Below are positions 1-13,215 of a stretch of DNA of 64,000 nucleotides, piece after piece. The translations under genes were made by a program, and so were the position numbers. The stretch spans positions 8,753,985 to 8,817,984 of the forward strand of contig CM041196.1 of assembly GCA_023078555.1 (NCBI GenBank), in the 5' to 3' direction. The notes under the pieces were generated by a model. It saw only the letters and a list, made by a program, of their open reading frames with translations. It made no database searches and was not told the origin of the DNA. This stretch comes from Ulva prolifera. Its lineage: Eukaryota; Chlorophyta; Ulvophyceae; Ulvales; Ulvaceae. Numbering within the stretch: the stretch's first letter is position 1; every line of letters begins with the position of its first letter.

Positions 1-1435
1 ACTCCACATGCTGAGGCTTCAGGCCTGCACAGGACACTCCACAGTCAGCCGCGGCTGATGTGTCCTGGTCGCAGGCTGAAACATCAATAGCAGCTACAAC
101 TGTCTCACTACTAGCAATGTCAGAGCCCGCAGGCTCATGCATATGCACAGCTGCTACATCCGCAGCCAATGGAACAAGGCGTCTGCGTACAAGAGGATTG
201 ATTTTTATGCGAGGCAAGGCGGCTGGAATGGCCCTCACCTCGTCAGGCAAATCAACCCCAACTGCGGCTGAGGGGTCCGGATCCTCTCCCCCTAATTCGG
301 ACCCGGTCTCCACCTCATCTGGCTCATCCTCCCAGAAGGGCCTCGGCGACTCAGCTCCTCGCAAGGGCTGAGCAACTGCCCCCGCGCCAGATGCTGAGGC
401 CGCTGCCGAATTACTCCCAGAACGGACCCGCTGAGCCTCCAGATTCTGATGAGCCGCAGCTCTTTCATCATCTGAGACGGTGTAGTCCATGCGCTGTTCA
501 TCGTCGTCATCATAGATGCTAGGACTGTCGGCATCCTCCTCCATGTCGTCGTCAGACGCACTGACAGACATTTGAACAGGGAACGCAACTTCTACACCAG
601 GGTCGTGCAACACAGCGTTGCGCGTCACAACATACTGCGCAGTACGGGAGGGCGTGGCGACAGAGTGATGCACTTCGCCGCGCACACGATGGGGGACAGG
701 GACGTCAGGGTGAGCAGCAGCTCTGGACATTGCACGCGTGCGATGCAAAGCTGCTCTGGCTATTTCCGGTGTCGCCCTAGCAGGGTCACGTCGGATAATC
801 TCCGCAGAGGAGCCAGCTCAAAATCGTGGAGAGTACACAGCAGCACTGGGTTCAGGGTTGTCCTGCCGGAATGTCATTTCCATGACAGGAACCCTACCAT
901 GACCAGGGGGGGTTTGAAGCTGGTCACGCAGACGGCGCAACACTCCCCCATCATACGTGTGCTCTGCCGCGAAAGGAGGGACATCGGCATCAGCCACACG
1001 CTCACCCTCATCGTCCCCCTCGAAGGCAACCGTGTAGGAGTTCGCAAACTCGTTAGGTTCCCTCTTGTCCACAACGGCGGACGCATCGTACTTGCGTACG
1101 TGCCGGATCATCTGATCCGCAGTGCACATGACCTGACGCACAACAAAAACCCTACCACCAGGAACATCCTGGGCGTACACACGCTGCATGCTGGGGCCTA
1201 GACCAGCCCCGACCCAATATGCAGGCACACCCCGGGGGGACAACTTCCGCAGCTTGTCATCCCTAGGGTATGCATACACCTCAACCCCCCATGTATGCTG
1301 CCGCCGCAGCAGATCTTGGAACACCTCAACGGAGGTGTCTCTGAAAAAGGCCATGTAAGGAATGATATCCTTATCACAAGACCGCACTAAAAACTCATCT
1401 AATTCTGTCGTCGCAAGCAACTTGTACTTGCGTTT
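1..1435 (-). pseudogene. Continuation of copia-1 polyprotein: integrase C-terminal region and linker before RT
   Basis: Immediately after the TAG at 1436-1438 the same frame runs on (KRKYKLLATTELDEF...) to a TGA at 818-820. It contains the block typical of copia integrase C-termini: the segment YPRDDKLRKLSPRGVPAYWV followed by a GGRVFVVRQV-like strand. After that TGA the same frame stays open for about 270 more codons to the left edge. That last stretch is acidic and Ala-rich (clusters such as SDDDMEEDADS and YDDDDE near 510-550) and would be the linker ahead of reverse transcriptase. It has no ATG start and can only be expressed as part of the polyprotein. Two stops in about 1,320 codons mark a recently inactivated copy. 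Confidence 0.7.
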
Positions 1436-3958
1436 CTACTCGTCCCTCAACTTATCGCGCTCGGCCTTTTTCATGCGCTTTCCCTTCCCCAGGCTTTTCT
1501 CAGCTTCGTCAACGTCCGCAGACGCATTGACAGCATGCTGAGCTTTTAGGCCCTTGAGGATGCTCGCCAGTTTGTCATGGTACAATGCCGACGACGGCGT
1601 GAGATTGTGACCATGGACAACACTGGTGAGGCATTCTATCCACAGGAACAGAGGCAGGCCGCTCGCGAGCAGCACAGCACGGAGTGACTCAAAGGCCACT
1701 CCGATCCTCCTCTCGATCATGCCATTACAGCGATGAGCGGCTGTGGGGGTCAAGCGGTGAGTAATGCCACGACGCTGGAGGTAGAGTTTTAAGGCCGCGA
1801 CCATGAACTCCCCCCCTTTGTCGGTGTGTAGGATGCGCACACCCGGTTCACCTGGCTTCACCACATTCACCCGAATGCGTTCAATAATGTAAGAGATCAT
1901 GGCCGCAGCCTCACTCTTTTTGCGCAGACCGACCACGAAAGTATAGGCACACATCGCAAACAAAACATATTTCACACCACCAATTCCTACTGGAGAGACA
2001 GGACCAGCTAAATCGGCATGCAGTTGCTCACCAGGCCACTTGGCCTGACCCATGAGCTCACGATCATTGGCAGAGAAGTTACCCGCAGGCACTTTGCCAA
2101 TTCTGCAGCCGTGACACCGATTTCCTAATGGCTCGGAATCGACATCCAATTTCAAATGACCATAAAATTCACTGTTAGATTGCATGCGTTTTAGAACCCA
2201 ATTAGACTGATGAAAAGACAAGTGCGCTAGAAAAGCAGGTTCCAGCAAGTATGCATCATGTGGGACCTCAGCTCCCCCAGCATTGGGTCGCTGCAGGTCA
2301 ATGGCCGCGACCGCCACATGATGCCACTGCTGTTGATCCTCAATCACTGAGGTCGGACTGCTCTGGTTAGACCAGACTACCCCCCTATTGACAGGCGCAC
2401 CGACGAGAATGGGTTTGGTATCAACTGCCATTTTAAAATCAAAAACAGGATGACCATCCACATCTAGTTCCTGATATTTGACGTCATCTTCTACGTCGGT
2501 AGCCATATCACCCAGACCAGGGACATACAACACATTCCTACGCGTGTCTAGGAACATCTGTTCATGCCTAAGACCCATCGTGCTGAGCAGGTTGTACGGA
2601 CATTCAGGAGCATAGTAAACACCAGGGATTTCCACATCCAGTGGATGCTTGTTCCCATGCTTGTCCACATAAGCACCCAGGTTCACCTGAATGGTTCCCC
2701 TGCCCATGATAGAAAGCTGCCCTGGTCCCGCGAGATTGGCAACTTTCTGACACGGACCGTACTCAGTGAACATTTCACGATTTCCTACTATGTGCATGTC
2801 CGACCCACTATCAACAATGATGTTCCACGGAAGGGACGCGTCCGGCTGTGGATACTTGTCAGGCATTTCTACAGTGCAAACATCCTTGGCCGCAGCCTGT
2901 TTGCGTTGGGGGCAGTTCGCACGCAAGTGTCCCTTCTTCTTGCAGAAGAAACAGGTCCTGGTCTCCTCGCGAGGAGCCTGGCCGGCTGCGAGAGCAGCGA
3001 CCACAGGGCCATCACCACGGTGCTGCTTGCGCCAGCCATGGCCTGGTTTGCCCGCGGGCGCCCCAGACCTAGCCTGCAGCGATCGCTGTTGTTTGAACAA
3101 ATCAGCATGCTCAGTCAAACGTGATATTATCACATGAGGGGAGGAGTGTTGAACTTCGCCGCGCACAGCGTTGAACTCCTCCCCCACCTCTAACAGTTTC
3201 AAACGGAGCCATCGCTGGCCCACATCGGCACCTAGTGCCTCCAATTGAGTGTAAACACTCATCACATCACCACAATATGTCGCGACATCTTTATTGTGTT
3301 GTGACAAAGAATTGAAACGACTCCACAGTCTGTGGATCTCGGCTTCAGTGCTAGGTCTGTACTTGGCAGTCAAGTAAGACCATGCTTCACACAGGTGTGA
3401 CATGCGATAGACAGTCGTCCTATCCGCGTCAGGCAAAGACATTAGGACCTGTGTCCTCGCCCTAGCATGAACACGCTGTTCGTCCGCAGACGGTGCGTGC
3501 TGCAACAAATGATCTAACTCGAATTGACCTAACCACAAAAAGACTTTCTGTTCGTACGCAACGAAACTTTCAGTCTTGTAATTCCACTCAGGCAATTTCC
3601 CTTTAGTCAAATCAGGTTCGCTACGTCCCCGAGATGCACGCAGCGCCTCGGTTAACGTTTCGAGTGATATGAGTGACTCAGTGTGACCAGGATCGTTCAC
3701 AACATGAGAGGAAAAAGGCACCTGCTGGCTGCTCTGCCCAGTGTGGGAAGAGGGTCGTGGCCGGACAATTCGTCCGCCCCGGAGCAACATACCCGCAGGC
3801 TGTTCTCCGTCAGGGAGCTGCTGGTCAGCGTCCCTGTCGACGAGAGGCTGCTGGTCAGCATCGTCACGCCTCTCCTCGCGAGGAGAGTTGGCGTTGGAGT
3901 TGGCATTTGAGAGAGACATCCTGCAATAGGACAGATGGTTGTTTTTTGCGCGCAGCAA
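1436..3958 (-). CDS. Copia gag-protease-integrase polyprotein (N-terminal 840 aa)
   Basis: This encodes the particle protein, protease and integrase of a copia retrotransposon. Seen in order: a gag region of the UBN2 type (about residues 110-290); a CCHC zinc knuckle CX2CX4HX4C (336-349); an aspartic protease motif VDSGSDMHI (382-390); an integrase zinc-binding HHCC motif (histidines near 579-583, CHGC near 615-618); and the integrase catalytic triad D649, D713, E749 with 35 residues between the last two. The first ATG is at 3958; an internal ATG at 3919 (MSLSNANSN) is an equally plausible start. The frame ends at a TAG inside the region after the integrase core and continues in the same frame beyond it, so this stop is probably a mutation (CAG to TAG would explain it). 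Confidence 0.85.
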   Translation of the reverse strand: MLRAKNNHLSYCRMSLSNANSNANSPREERRDDADQQPLVDRDADQQLPDGEQPAGMLLRGGRIVRPRPSSHTGQSSQQVPFSSHVVNDPGHTESLISLETLTEALRASRGRSEPDLTKGKLPEWNYKTESFVAYEQKVFLWLGQFELDHLLQHAPSADEQRVHARARTQVLMSLPDADRTTVYRMSHLCEAWSYLTAKYRPSTEAEIHRLWSRFNSLSQHNKDVATYCGDVMSVYTQLEALGADVGQRWLRLKLLEVGEEFNAVRGEVQHSSPHVIISRLTEHADLFKQQRSLQARSGAPAGKPGHGWRKQHRGDGPVVAALAAGQAPREETRTCFFCKKKGHLRANCPQRKQAAAKDVCTVEMPDKYPQPDASLPWNIIVDSGSDMHIVGNREMFTEYGPCQKVANLAGPGQLSIMGRGTIQVNLGAYVDKHGNKHPLDVEIPGVYYAPECPYNLLSTMGLRHEQMFLDTRRNVLYVPGLGDMATDVEDDVKYQELDVDGHPVFDFKMAVDTKPILVGAPVNRGVVWSNQSSPTSVIEDQQQWHHVAVAAIDLQRPNAGGAEVPHDAYLLEPAFLAHLSFHQSNWVLKRMQSNSEFYGHLKLDVDSEPLGNRCHGCRIGKVPAGNFSANDRELMGQAKWPGEQLHADLAGPVSPVGIGGVKYVLFAMCAYTFVVGLRKKSEAAAMISYIIERIRVNVVKPGEPGVRILHTDKGGEFMVAALKLYLQRRGITHRLTPTAAHRCNGMIERRIGVAFESLRAVLLASGLPLFLWIECLTSVVHGHNLTPSSALYHDKLASILKGLKAQHAVNASADVDEAEKSLGKGKRMKKAERDKLRDE

Positions 3959-4210
3959 CTAACCGGTGGGTTGGCTCGCAAACCGACAGGTTGAGAAAAT
4001 AAGCGAACGCGTTCGCTTTTCTCAGCGCAGATCATTAAAACAAGCTTCTCGAATTGTGTCTAACAACAATATACTACGAGAAAGCTAAATGATGCCTGCG
4101 CTTTTGACCGCAGTCTGAGCGCCGGCAGAACAGTGGAATGCCCGCCGTGTCTGCGCACAGACATTGGCCGACGGCTTCCTGAACAAGACCATAAACAGAC
4201 ATAACGCTAA

Positions 4211-4224
4211 CATCATCGATACCA
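4211..4224 (-). other. Possible primer-binding site of copia-1
   Basis: On the minus strand the sequence is ...TGACA followed by TGGTATCGATGATG. A CA dinucleotide followed by TGGTATC is the usual junction between a 5' LTR and a tRNA primer-binding site. The same GGTATCG core follows the 5' LTR of both gypsy elements here. The LTR itself has not been delimited. Confidence 0.35.
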
Positions 4225-4226
4225 TG

Positions 4227-5136
4227 TCAGAAATGCTCTATTTGTACAGGTCGGACGCGCAGTCCTCATTCAGGTCAGGTCAGGACAACCAGCATCTCAT
4301 ACCTTCTGCGCACAGAGGTAGAACCGAGAGATGCTAAAGGAGAGTGCTAGTACTGGGAAACAGTAAGGAGAATGGTTACAGATCTCAGTGTGCACAAGCT
4401 TATATGCACACTGAACACTCAAGGTTACGCTCGGGAAACCCTCGCGGGATCTCTCTCACTACATCGAGACAATCTCGGCTGGCGGCTTACCCCTGCACTG
4501 GATCCGCGGATCGTCCGTGCATGGGTGCACCTGTCACCACACTGCTGCCCGCAGGCTCATGCATTGTGACAACAAGCACATGATCTTTTGGCTCCGCCAT
4601 CTCAAGAAAATCAGCTTTATACACGAACAATTAACACACGAAGCTCGCATTGGACTTGAATACATTCGTTTGGTGTCGTGCGTGTGCGGTCAAGGTCTTC
4701 GTGATACGAATTTGAACTATCCGCCGTAATATTAGGCATATGCAACTGGTGGCCACACCTCCCATCCGGACGACTTCCATTACGCATCAATGCCACTTTG
4801 ACTGCGTAGGGCGGAAATTTCGATTGCGGAATCTCATTAAAATGTCTTAAACTACAATTTCATGGCGTCAAATTCCCGCCCTTTGTGTGGCTTTTGATAC
4901 AAGAGCGTGGAAGGCGGTGGTAAACACTACGAGGCATGTGGCCACAAGGGCGCCGCACATCTGTAGAGGCCTGGCCACAACTCGCAAAGCACACTACACA
5001 GATTTGGCGAGCACAACTCATGGTAATCTACCATGATTGGTAATTTGCTTCAGAGTCTTAATTTAGTACAAAGCCCTATAGTATACGAGACCCACATTCA
5101 ATGCTGCTGATCTACTTCCTCCTCTGGAAGCATGGT
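4227..5136. other. No gene seen; presumed copia-1 LTR plus decayed DNA
   Basis: No ORF with recognisable protein features occurs here and the codon patterns look random. The right-hand (5') LTR of copia-1 should occupy part of this stretch, but its second copy lies outside the window so the limits cannot be read. The 3' end of element A, including any accessory gene and terminal repeat, is also missing from here. None of its GGTGAGCC-type subterminal sites was found. Confidence 0.5.
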
Positions 5137-5420
5137 GTCAAGACGCTGGTTAGTCTCATCGAGTGTGTACAGGGGTTAATGCGCGTGCCTGAGCTGGTAA
5201 GCATGCTGTCAGTGCATGATGACGTGGAGGGGAGCGTACCTTACCATCACGTAAAGTCGCGTGGCAGAAATGAAAGTAAGAATTGAACCGGTGATCTCAT
5301 GAGTGCACACGACATGCTCTACCATTGGGGCTCACCTGAAGCAACGAGTCCTGTGTTAGATGACTCCTCCCTTGATTATGTCATCTATATTCTTGGATCC
5401 CCAGATATGGATATCCCACA
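5137..5420 (-). repeat. tRNA-like interspersed repeat, copy 1 (SINE-like, about 284 bp)
   Basis: This matches 32814-33098 in inverted orientation over its whole length. On the minus strand it holds a tRNA-like segment: D-arm/A-box TGGTAGAGCA (5315-5324) and a canonical B-box GGTTCAATTC (5280-5289). The D-loop GG to TTC spacing is 36 nt, as in a tRNA, and the stretch AGATCACCGGTTCAA is typical of the variable loop/T-arm. The 3' acceptor side does not pair, so it is not a functional tRNA gene. It sits just downstream of the last transposase codons of element A. No target duplication is obvious for this copy. Confidence 0.6.
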
Positions 5421-5427
5421 ACACAGG

Positions 5428-9853
<4,426 letters not shown>

Positions 9854-10852
9854 TGTCGTGAGATGGCACCTCACTCTGGCGCAGGCATGTGGTTACAATG
9901 CATGAAACTCATGCATTGAGTCATGATGTACAGTCATACACAGGTGTCTGTCATGACACATGTCATGGCACACTTGTATATATTAAGATCCTCGTGCTTC
10001 ACGAAGATCACCAAGTCAGGATCCCACAAGATACATACACGTGGCGCTTGCGCCGCACACACTTGTATGGTCACACACTCTATTGCATTTTCACAAAGTC
10101 AGCTTATAAAAGGTCGTGCACCTAATCATGCACGCGAACACAAGTGACCTCAGCTTATGAGGCCGCCTGTGCGACAAGTTACAATCATCCGCCAGATCGG
10201 GCAGTCGCACGCGTCGCGGAGACGCGGTGCGCTTGCGCGCCGTCAGACTCAGCTGTGCACGTCAAAATGTACACAGGCACGGACAGCTCAGTCCCGGCGC
10301 CCCTCTAGTTACACGCTGTGGCGGCTATGTCAAGATGCTGCACATTATCGCGCACAATCTCGGGATGAGATCCAGCTTTCAGCGTGTCGATCTCTGGCTC
10401 GCACCACGCCACGCCCGCCCATGGGGCAGCATCGTGCGCAGCCTCCCTCAGAGATCCTCATGCACCACGCACTGCGCACAGAACACTGTCAAACACTCAC
10501 GCATTTCAGCGTGTCACCACAAGTCACTGGGGATCCCTCACTTATTGGGGATTCCATCAGATGACTGCGTAGGGTGCGCAGCATCTTGGCGAGGCCAGCC
10601 ATAGCAGGGGGTAGTCCTGGGCGCATCACAAGCAGTATTTATACTGCGCGCTTGCTGGGTCCGACACAGTTCGCACTGGTTCGGATGGGGCGCTTCTATT
10701 GAGCATTTCTTCCATCTTGTCCTGCGTACACGCATCCAATCTCTGTTTATTGTCGCCGCATAGGTCCTCGTGCCTGGCCGTAAGCCCCCGCTTCCACTGT
10801 CAATCTTTCCAAGGTACTCCGCTCAGAGACCAGGGACCTCGCGTCCTAGACA
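9854..10852 (+). repeat. Gypsy-1 5' LTR (999 bp)
   Basis: Starts TGTCGTGAG and ends CTAGACA; the second copy is at 19059-20057. A TATAAAAG box at 10105-10112 is a candidate promoter, placing the U3/R border roughly 25-35 nt downstream. The frames inside it repeat identically in both LTRs and are not considered genes. Confidence 0.95.
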
Positions 10853-10864
10853 GGTATCGATTCG
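10853..10864 (+). other. Gypsy-1 primer-binding site
   Basis: GGTATCGATTCG follows the terminal CA of the LTR directly. It would pair with a tRNA whose 3' end contains ...CGATACC, similar to initiator tRNA-Met in having GATACC(A). The tRNA identity is inferred. Confidence 0.5.
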
Positions 10865-10911
10865 TTAAGGTCCTCCCTACGTTATTCACCTGTTTGCTGC
10901 AGATTTGCGCC

Positions 10912-13215
10912 ATGCCCGACGAAGCGATGGAGATTGTTCCCGTCTGGAGCGTCGTGCATCAGTCCATTTTGGACCCTAGAGAGTCCAATCTGGCCGTAGA
11001 GCACGCGCATTGCATGGTGCCTGGTTTGTCTGCATTTAACCTTGACGATGTAGACAAACTGCGTAAGGCAATAGGCCACATGCGCTGGCTCAGTGTGGTG
11101 TACGCTGAGGCCAGCAAGAGCACCAGTTCTAGTGCCGCGCGCGCTCAGCTGACGTTGGCTCAGAAAGATGCCAGGCTCATTCTCGTCGATGAGGACTTGC
11201 CGGAATCTGATCTGCCGTTTCGATCTCTTGAAATGCGCGGCTGCAAGTCAGTGTCGGCCGTGCTTAACTCAGAGGAGTCGGGGACCTGTGCTTTCTCGTG
11301 GGGACCGAACCCTGGCCCTGCTCGCGATTTGCTCAGTCCGGCGTTCATGGCCGTTATGTGCTGGCTTGGTCCCAAGTATTCAATGGCCGTGCTGGATCTT
11401 GCTTTTGCCTTTGCGCGGGATGTTAAGTCTTTCAAAATGGCCTGGCTGAATTGCCCAGCTGTCAGCGATTTTCTTGACATGATAGCTGTCGAGAAACGGG
11501 CGTCCACCTTGCGGTCGTCGCCGGCCACCAATAGTCCCGGCGCCGCCGTCATTCATCTGGCCAAGCTGGCCGAGTCCGCACTGTTTGACGTTGTGCACGC
11601 CATCTTCCATTCCTTTGCTTCGCGGAACTACTGCTCGGAGCAGATCAAGGAGCCACAGGGAATCGTCAACGTCGCGGACATGGTCAAGTCCGAAGCCATT
11701 CAGTACAAAGATTGCACAATTTCAGCCGTCGTTCAGGTACAGTCGAAACTCCCCACACTGTCATCTTTACCCGATCTTGAACCCCAGTTCGGGGACGACA
11801 GGTCACATACATGGTTTCGCACTGCAGAATACACGTTCAAAAATGTCAAATTCCCATCGTTTTTCGGTCACAAGGGCGACCAGGTGTCGGAGCTGCGGTG
11901 GCACAAGTTTCAGAGCGATGTCTTGCATGCACGTGCACTCTGTACACAGCTCTCCGAGAAGCAAGTCATTCAGCACTTGATGTCATCTATGTCGCGCACG
12001 GAGCAGCACTTTGCCCTGGCACAGCAGACGGCCTTGCAGGCACATTGCACAACTCGGCAGTGGCTCGAGACAATCCGTGACTATTATTTCACGAACGGGC
12101 AGTTCCGACACAATATTGAACGCGCCTGGCAGTCGTACAGCGCGGACGAATCTGTCGATTTCAACGAGCTCATGCACCATATCAGTGAATACTACCGCCT
12201 GATTTTTCTAGACTACGCGCACATGCCGGGCAAGCAGAGTAAGCTAGATTTTGCGTGCATTCTGTTTGTCAAGCTGCAAACACTCATGCAGCCGTCAACG
12301 ACGTCGCCAGTCACTCATACCCTTGCTATGTTCATGCCGCTATCACAATTGGTCTCGAAATTCAATGACGAACTGAAGCCAGCCATGAATGAATGCACTG
12401 ACCGCGCTGATGTCATAGCCACTTCGTTTATCGAATGGGCGATTACCCAATTACTACGCGTTCGCGAGTCAGCGAACACCGTCAGACGCTACGCGCTGCC
12501 TGACACTGATACTCAATTTGACTATGCCAGATTGCAAGGCAGGCGCACGCCGTCTCGAGGTTTACCGGAGCCTCACCAGTTGCAGGCAGCGGCAGCTGCT
12601 CATTCACCTGACCGACCTTTGCGTGTGCAGCAGCGTCAGCCTCAAAAGGGTGGTCCCCGCCCTGCTCATATTCCTAACCTGAAGGAAGCATGTAACACCG
12701 ACAGCCCACAAACCCTGCGGTCGTTCGTCACCACGCTCCGTGCGAACCCTGACGCCAACCTCACGGCGGAATTCGACACCGCATTGGACCTTGAGCTTAA
12801 AGGCGGCGACACGTCTCTCCACGGCGCGCTGGCGCACGCCAGTGAACCACTCACTGCTGTCAAACCCACGTTCATCAGCTGCATGCAACTGCTCTTGAAA
12901 GTGTATTTTCTGTACCGTTACAAGCAGTGCGGGCTGTGCCCACCCTGCCGCGCAGACCCAGCGTCGGGCATGCATGCGCTCGACCAGTGCCCGACATTCA
13001 GCCGCGTCGTGCCACCTGCCGCCGCTAAGAAGTTCTTCTCCAATGAGTTCAACCGCCGCCGCAAGTTTAGCCCCATGCCGGCTGGTTATGACTCAGCAGT
13101 CCCAGCCGAGAGGACGGACAAGGGCAAGCGCGATCGGTACGACCCCATCCGCAAAGGCCTCAACAAGCCAAAGCGGACACGGCCATCCACAGACGCCGCT
13201 GCACATATCCGCTGA
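10912..13215 (+). CDS. Gypsy-1 Gag
   Basis: The structural particle protein, about 767 aa, starts at the first ATG after the primer-binding site (MPDEAMEIV). A frame extending upstream into the LTR is not part of it. The middle is a helical gag core homologous along its length to gypsy-2 Gag; shared blocks include DDRSHTWFRTAEYTF and YFTNGQFRHNIERAW. Near the C-terminus is a zinc-knuckle-like motif with unusual spacing, CX2CX11HX4C (CGLCPPC...HALDQC). The tail is basic (KGKRDRYDP, KPKRTRP), suiting nucleic-acid binding. It ends HIR-UGA with pol following in the same frame, so a Gag-Pol fusion probably arises by readthrough. Confidence 0.85.
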   Translation: MPDEAMEIVPVWSVVHQSILDPRESNLAVEHAHCMVPGLSAFNLDDVDKLRKAIGHMRWLSVVYAEASKSTSSSAARAQLTLAQKDARLILVDEDLPESDLPFRSLEMRGCKSVSAVLNSEESGTCAFSWGPNPGPARDLLSPAFMAVMCWLGPKYSMAVLDLAFAFARDVKSFKMAWLNCPAVSDFLDMIAVEKRASTLRSSPATNSPGAAVIHLAKLAESALFDVVHAIFHSFASRNYCSEQIKEPQGIVNVADMVKSEAIQYKDCTISAVVQVQSKLPTLSSLPDLEPQFGDDRSHTWFRTAEYTFKNVKFPSFFGHKGDQVSELRWHKFQSDVLHARALCTQLSEKQVIQHLMSSMSRTEQHFALAQQTALQAHCTTRQWLETIRDYYFTNGQFRHNIERAWQSYSADESVDFNELMHHISEYYRLIFLDYAHMPGKQSKLDFACILFVKLQTLMQPSTTSPVTHTLAMFMPLSQLVSKFNDELKPAMNECTDRADVIATSFIEWAITQLLRVRESANTVRRYALPDTDTQFDYARLQGRRTPSRGLPEPHQLQAAAAAHSPDRPLRVQQRQPQKGGPRPAHIPNLKEACNTDSPQTLRSFVTTLRANPDANLTAEFDTALDLELKGGDTSLHGALAHASEPLTAVKPTFISCMQLLLKVYFLYRYKQCGLCPPCRADPASGMHALDQCPTFSRVVPPAAAKKFFSNEFNRRRKFSPMPAGYDSAVPAERTDKGKRDRYDPIRKGLNKPKRTRPSTDAAAHIR
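13213..13215 (+). promoter_or_regulatory. Candidate gag-pol UGA readthrough site (gypsy-1)
   Basis: The UGA separates gag from pol with no frame change: codons 13216 onward stay open into the 1618-codon pol and the first pol ATG is only at 13321. The residues after the UGA (GKPPVTCPSWA) are matched in gypsy-2 (GKPPLGCPSWA). Conservation of protein sequence before the first ATG implies that it is translated. Readthrough is inferred; no pseudoknot was modelled. Confidence 0.6.

Larger units (their letters stand above)
1..4226 (-). mobile_element. Copia-1: Ty1/copia LTR retrotransposon, 5' part, cut by window edge
   Basis: The order gag, zinc knuckle, protease, integrase, then further pol sequence on the minus strand is the Ty1/copia order (integrase before reverse transcriptase). 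The reverse transcriptase, RNase H and 3' LTR would lie left of position 1. The coding frame is open from 3958 to 1 apart from a TAG at 1436-1438 and a TGA at 818-820, so the copy is only lightly decayed. A possible primer-binding site at 4211-4224 suggests that the 5' LTR begins just right of 4225, but its outer end was not found. Confidence 0.82.

Noticed and set aside
5280..5340. Possible tRNA gene in the 5 kb tRNA-like repeat
   Set aside because: D-arm and TTC spacing fit, but position 33 is not T and the acceptor side is unpaired, so it is a repeat-embedded relic.
9889..10604. Frames of 60-135 codons repeated at 9889-10604 and 19094-19809
   Set aside because: They lie inside the gypsy-1 LTRs and are identical only because the LTRs are.
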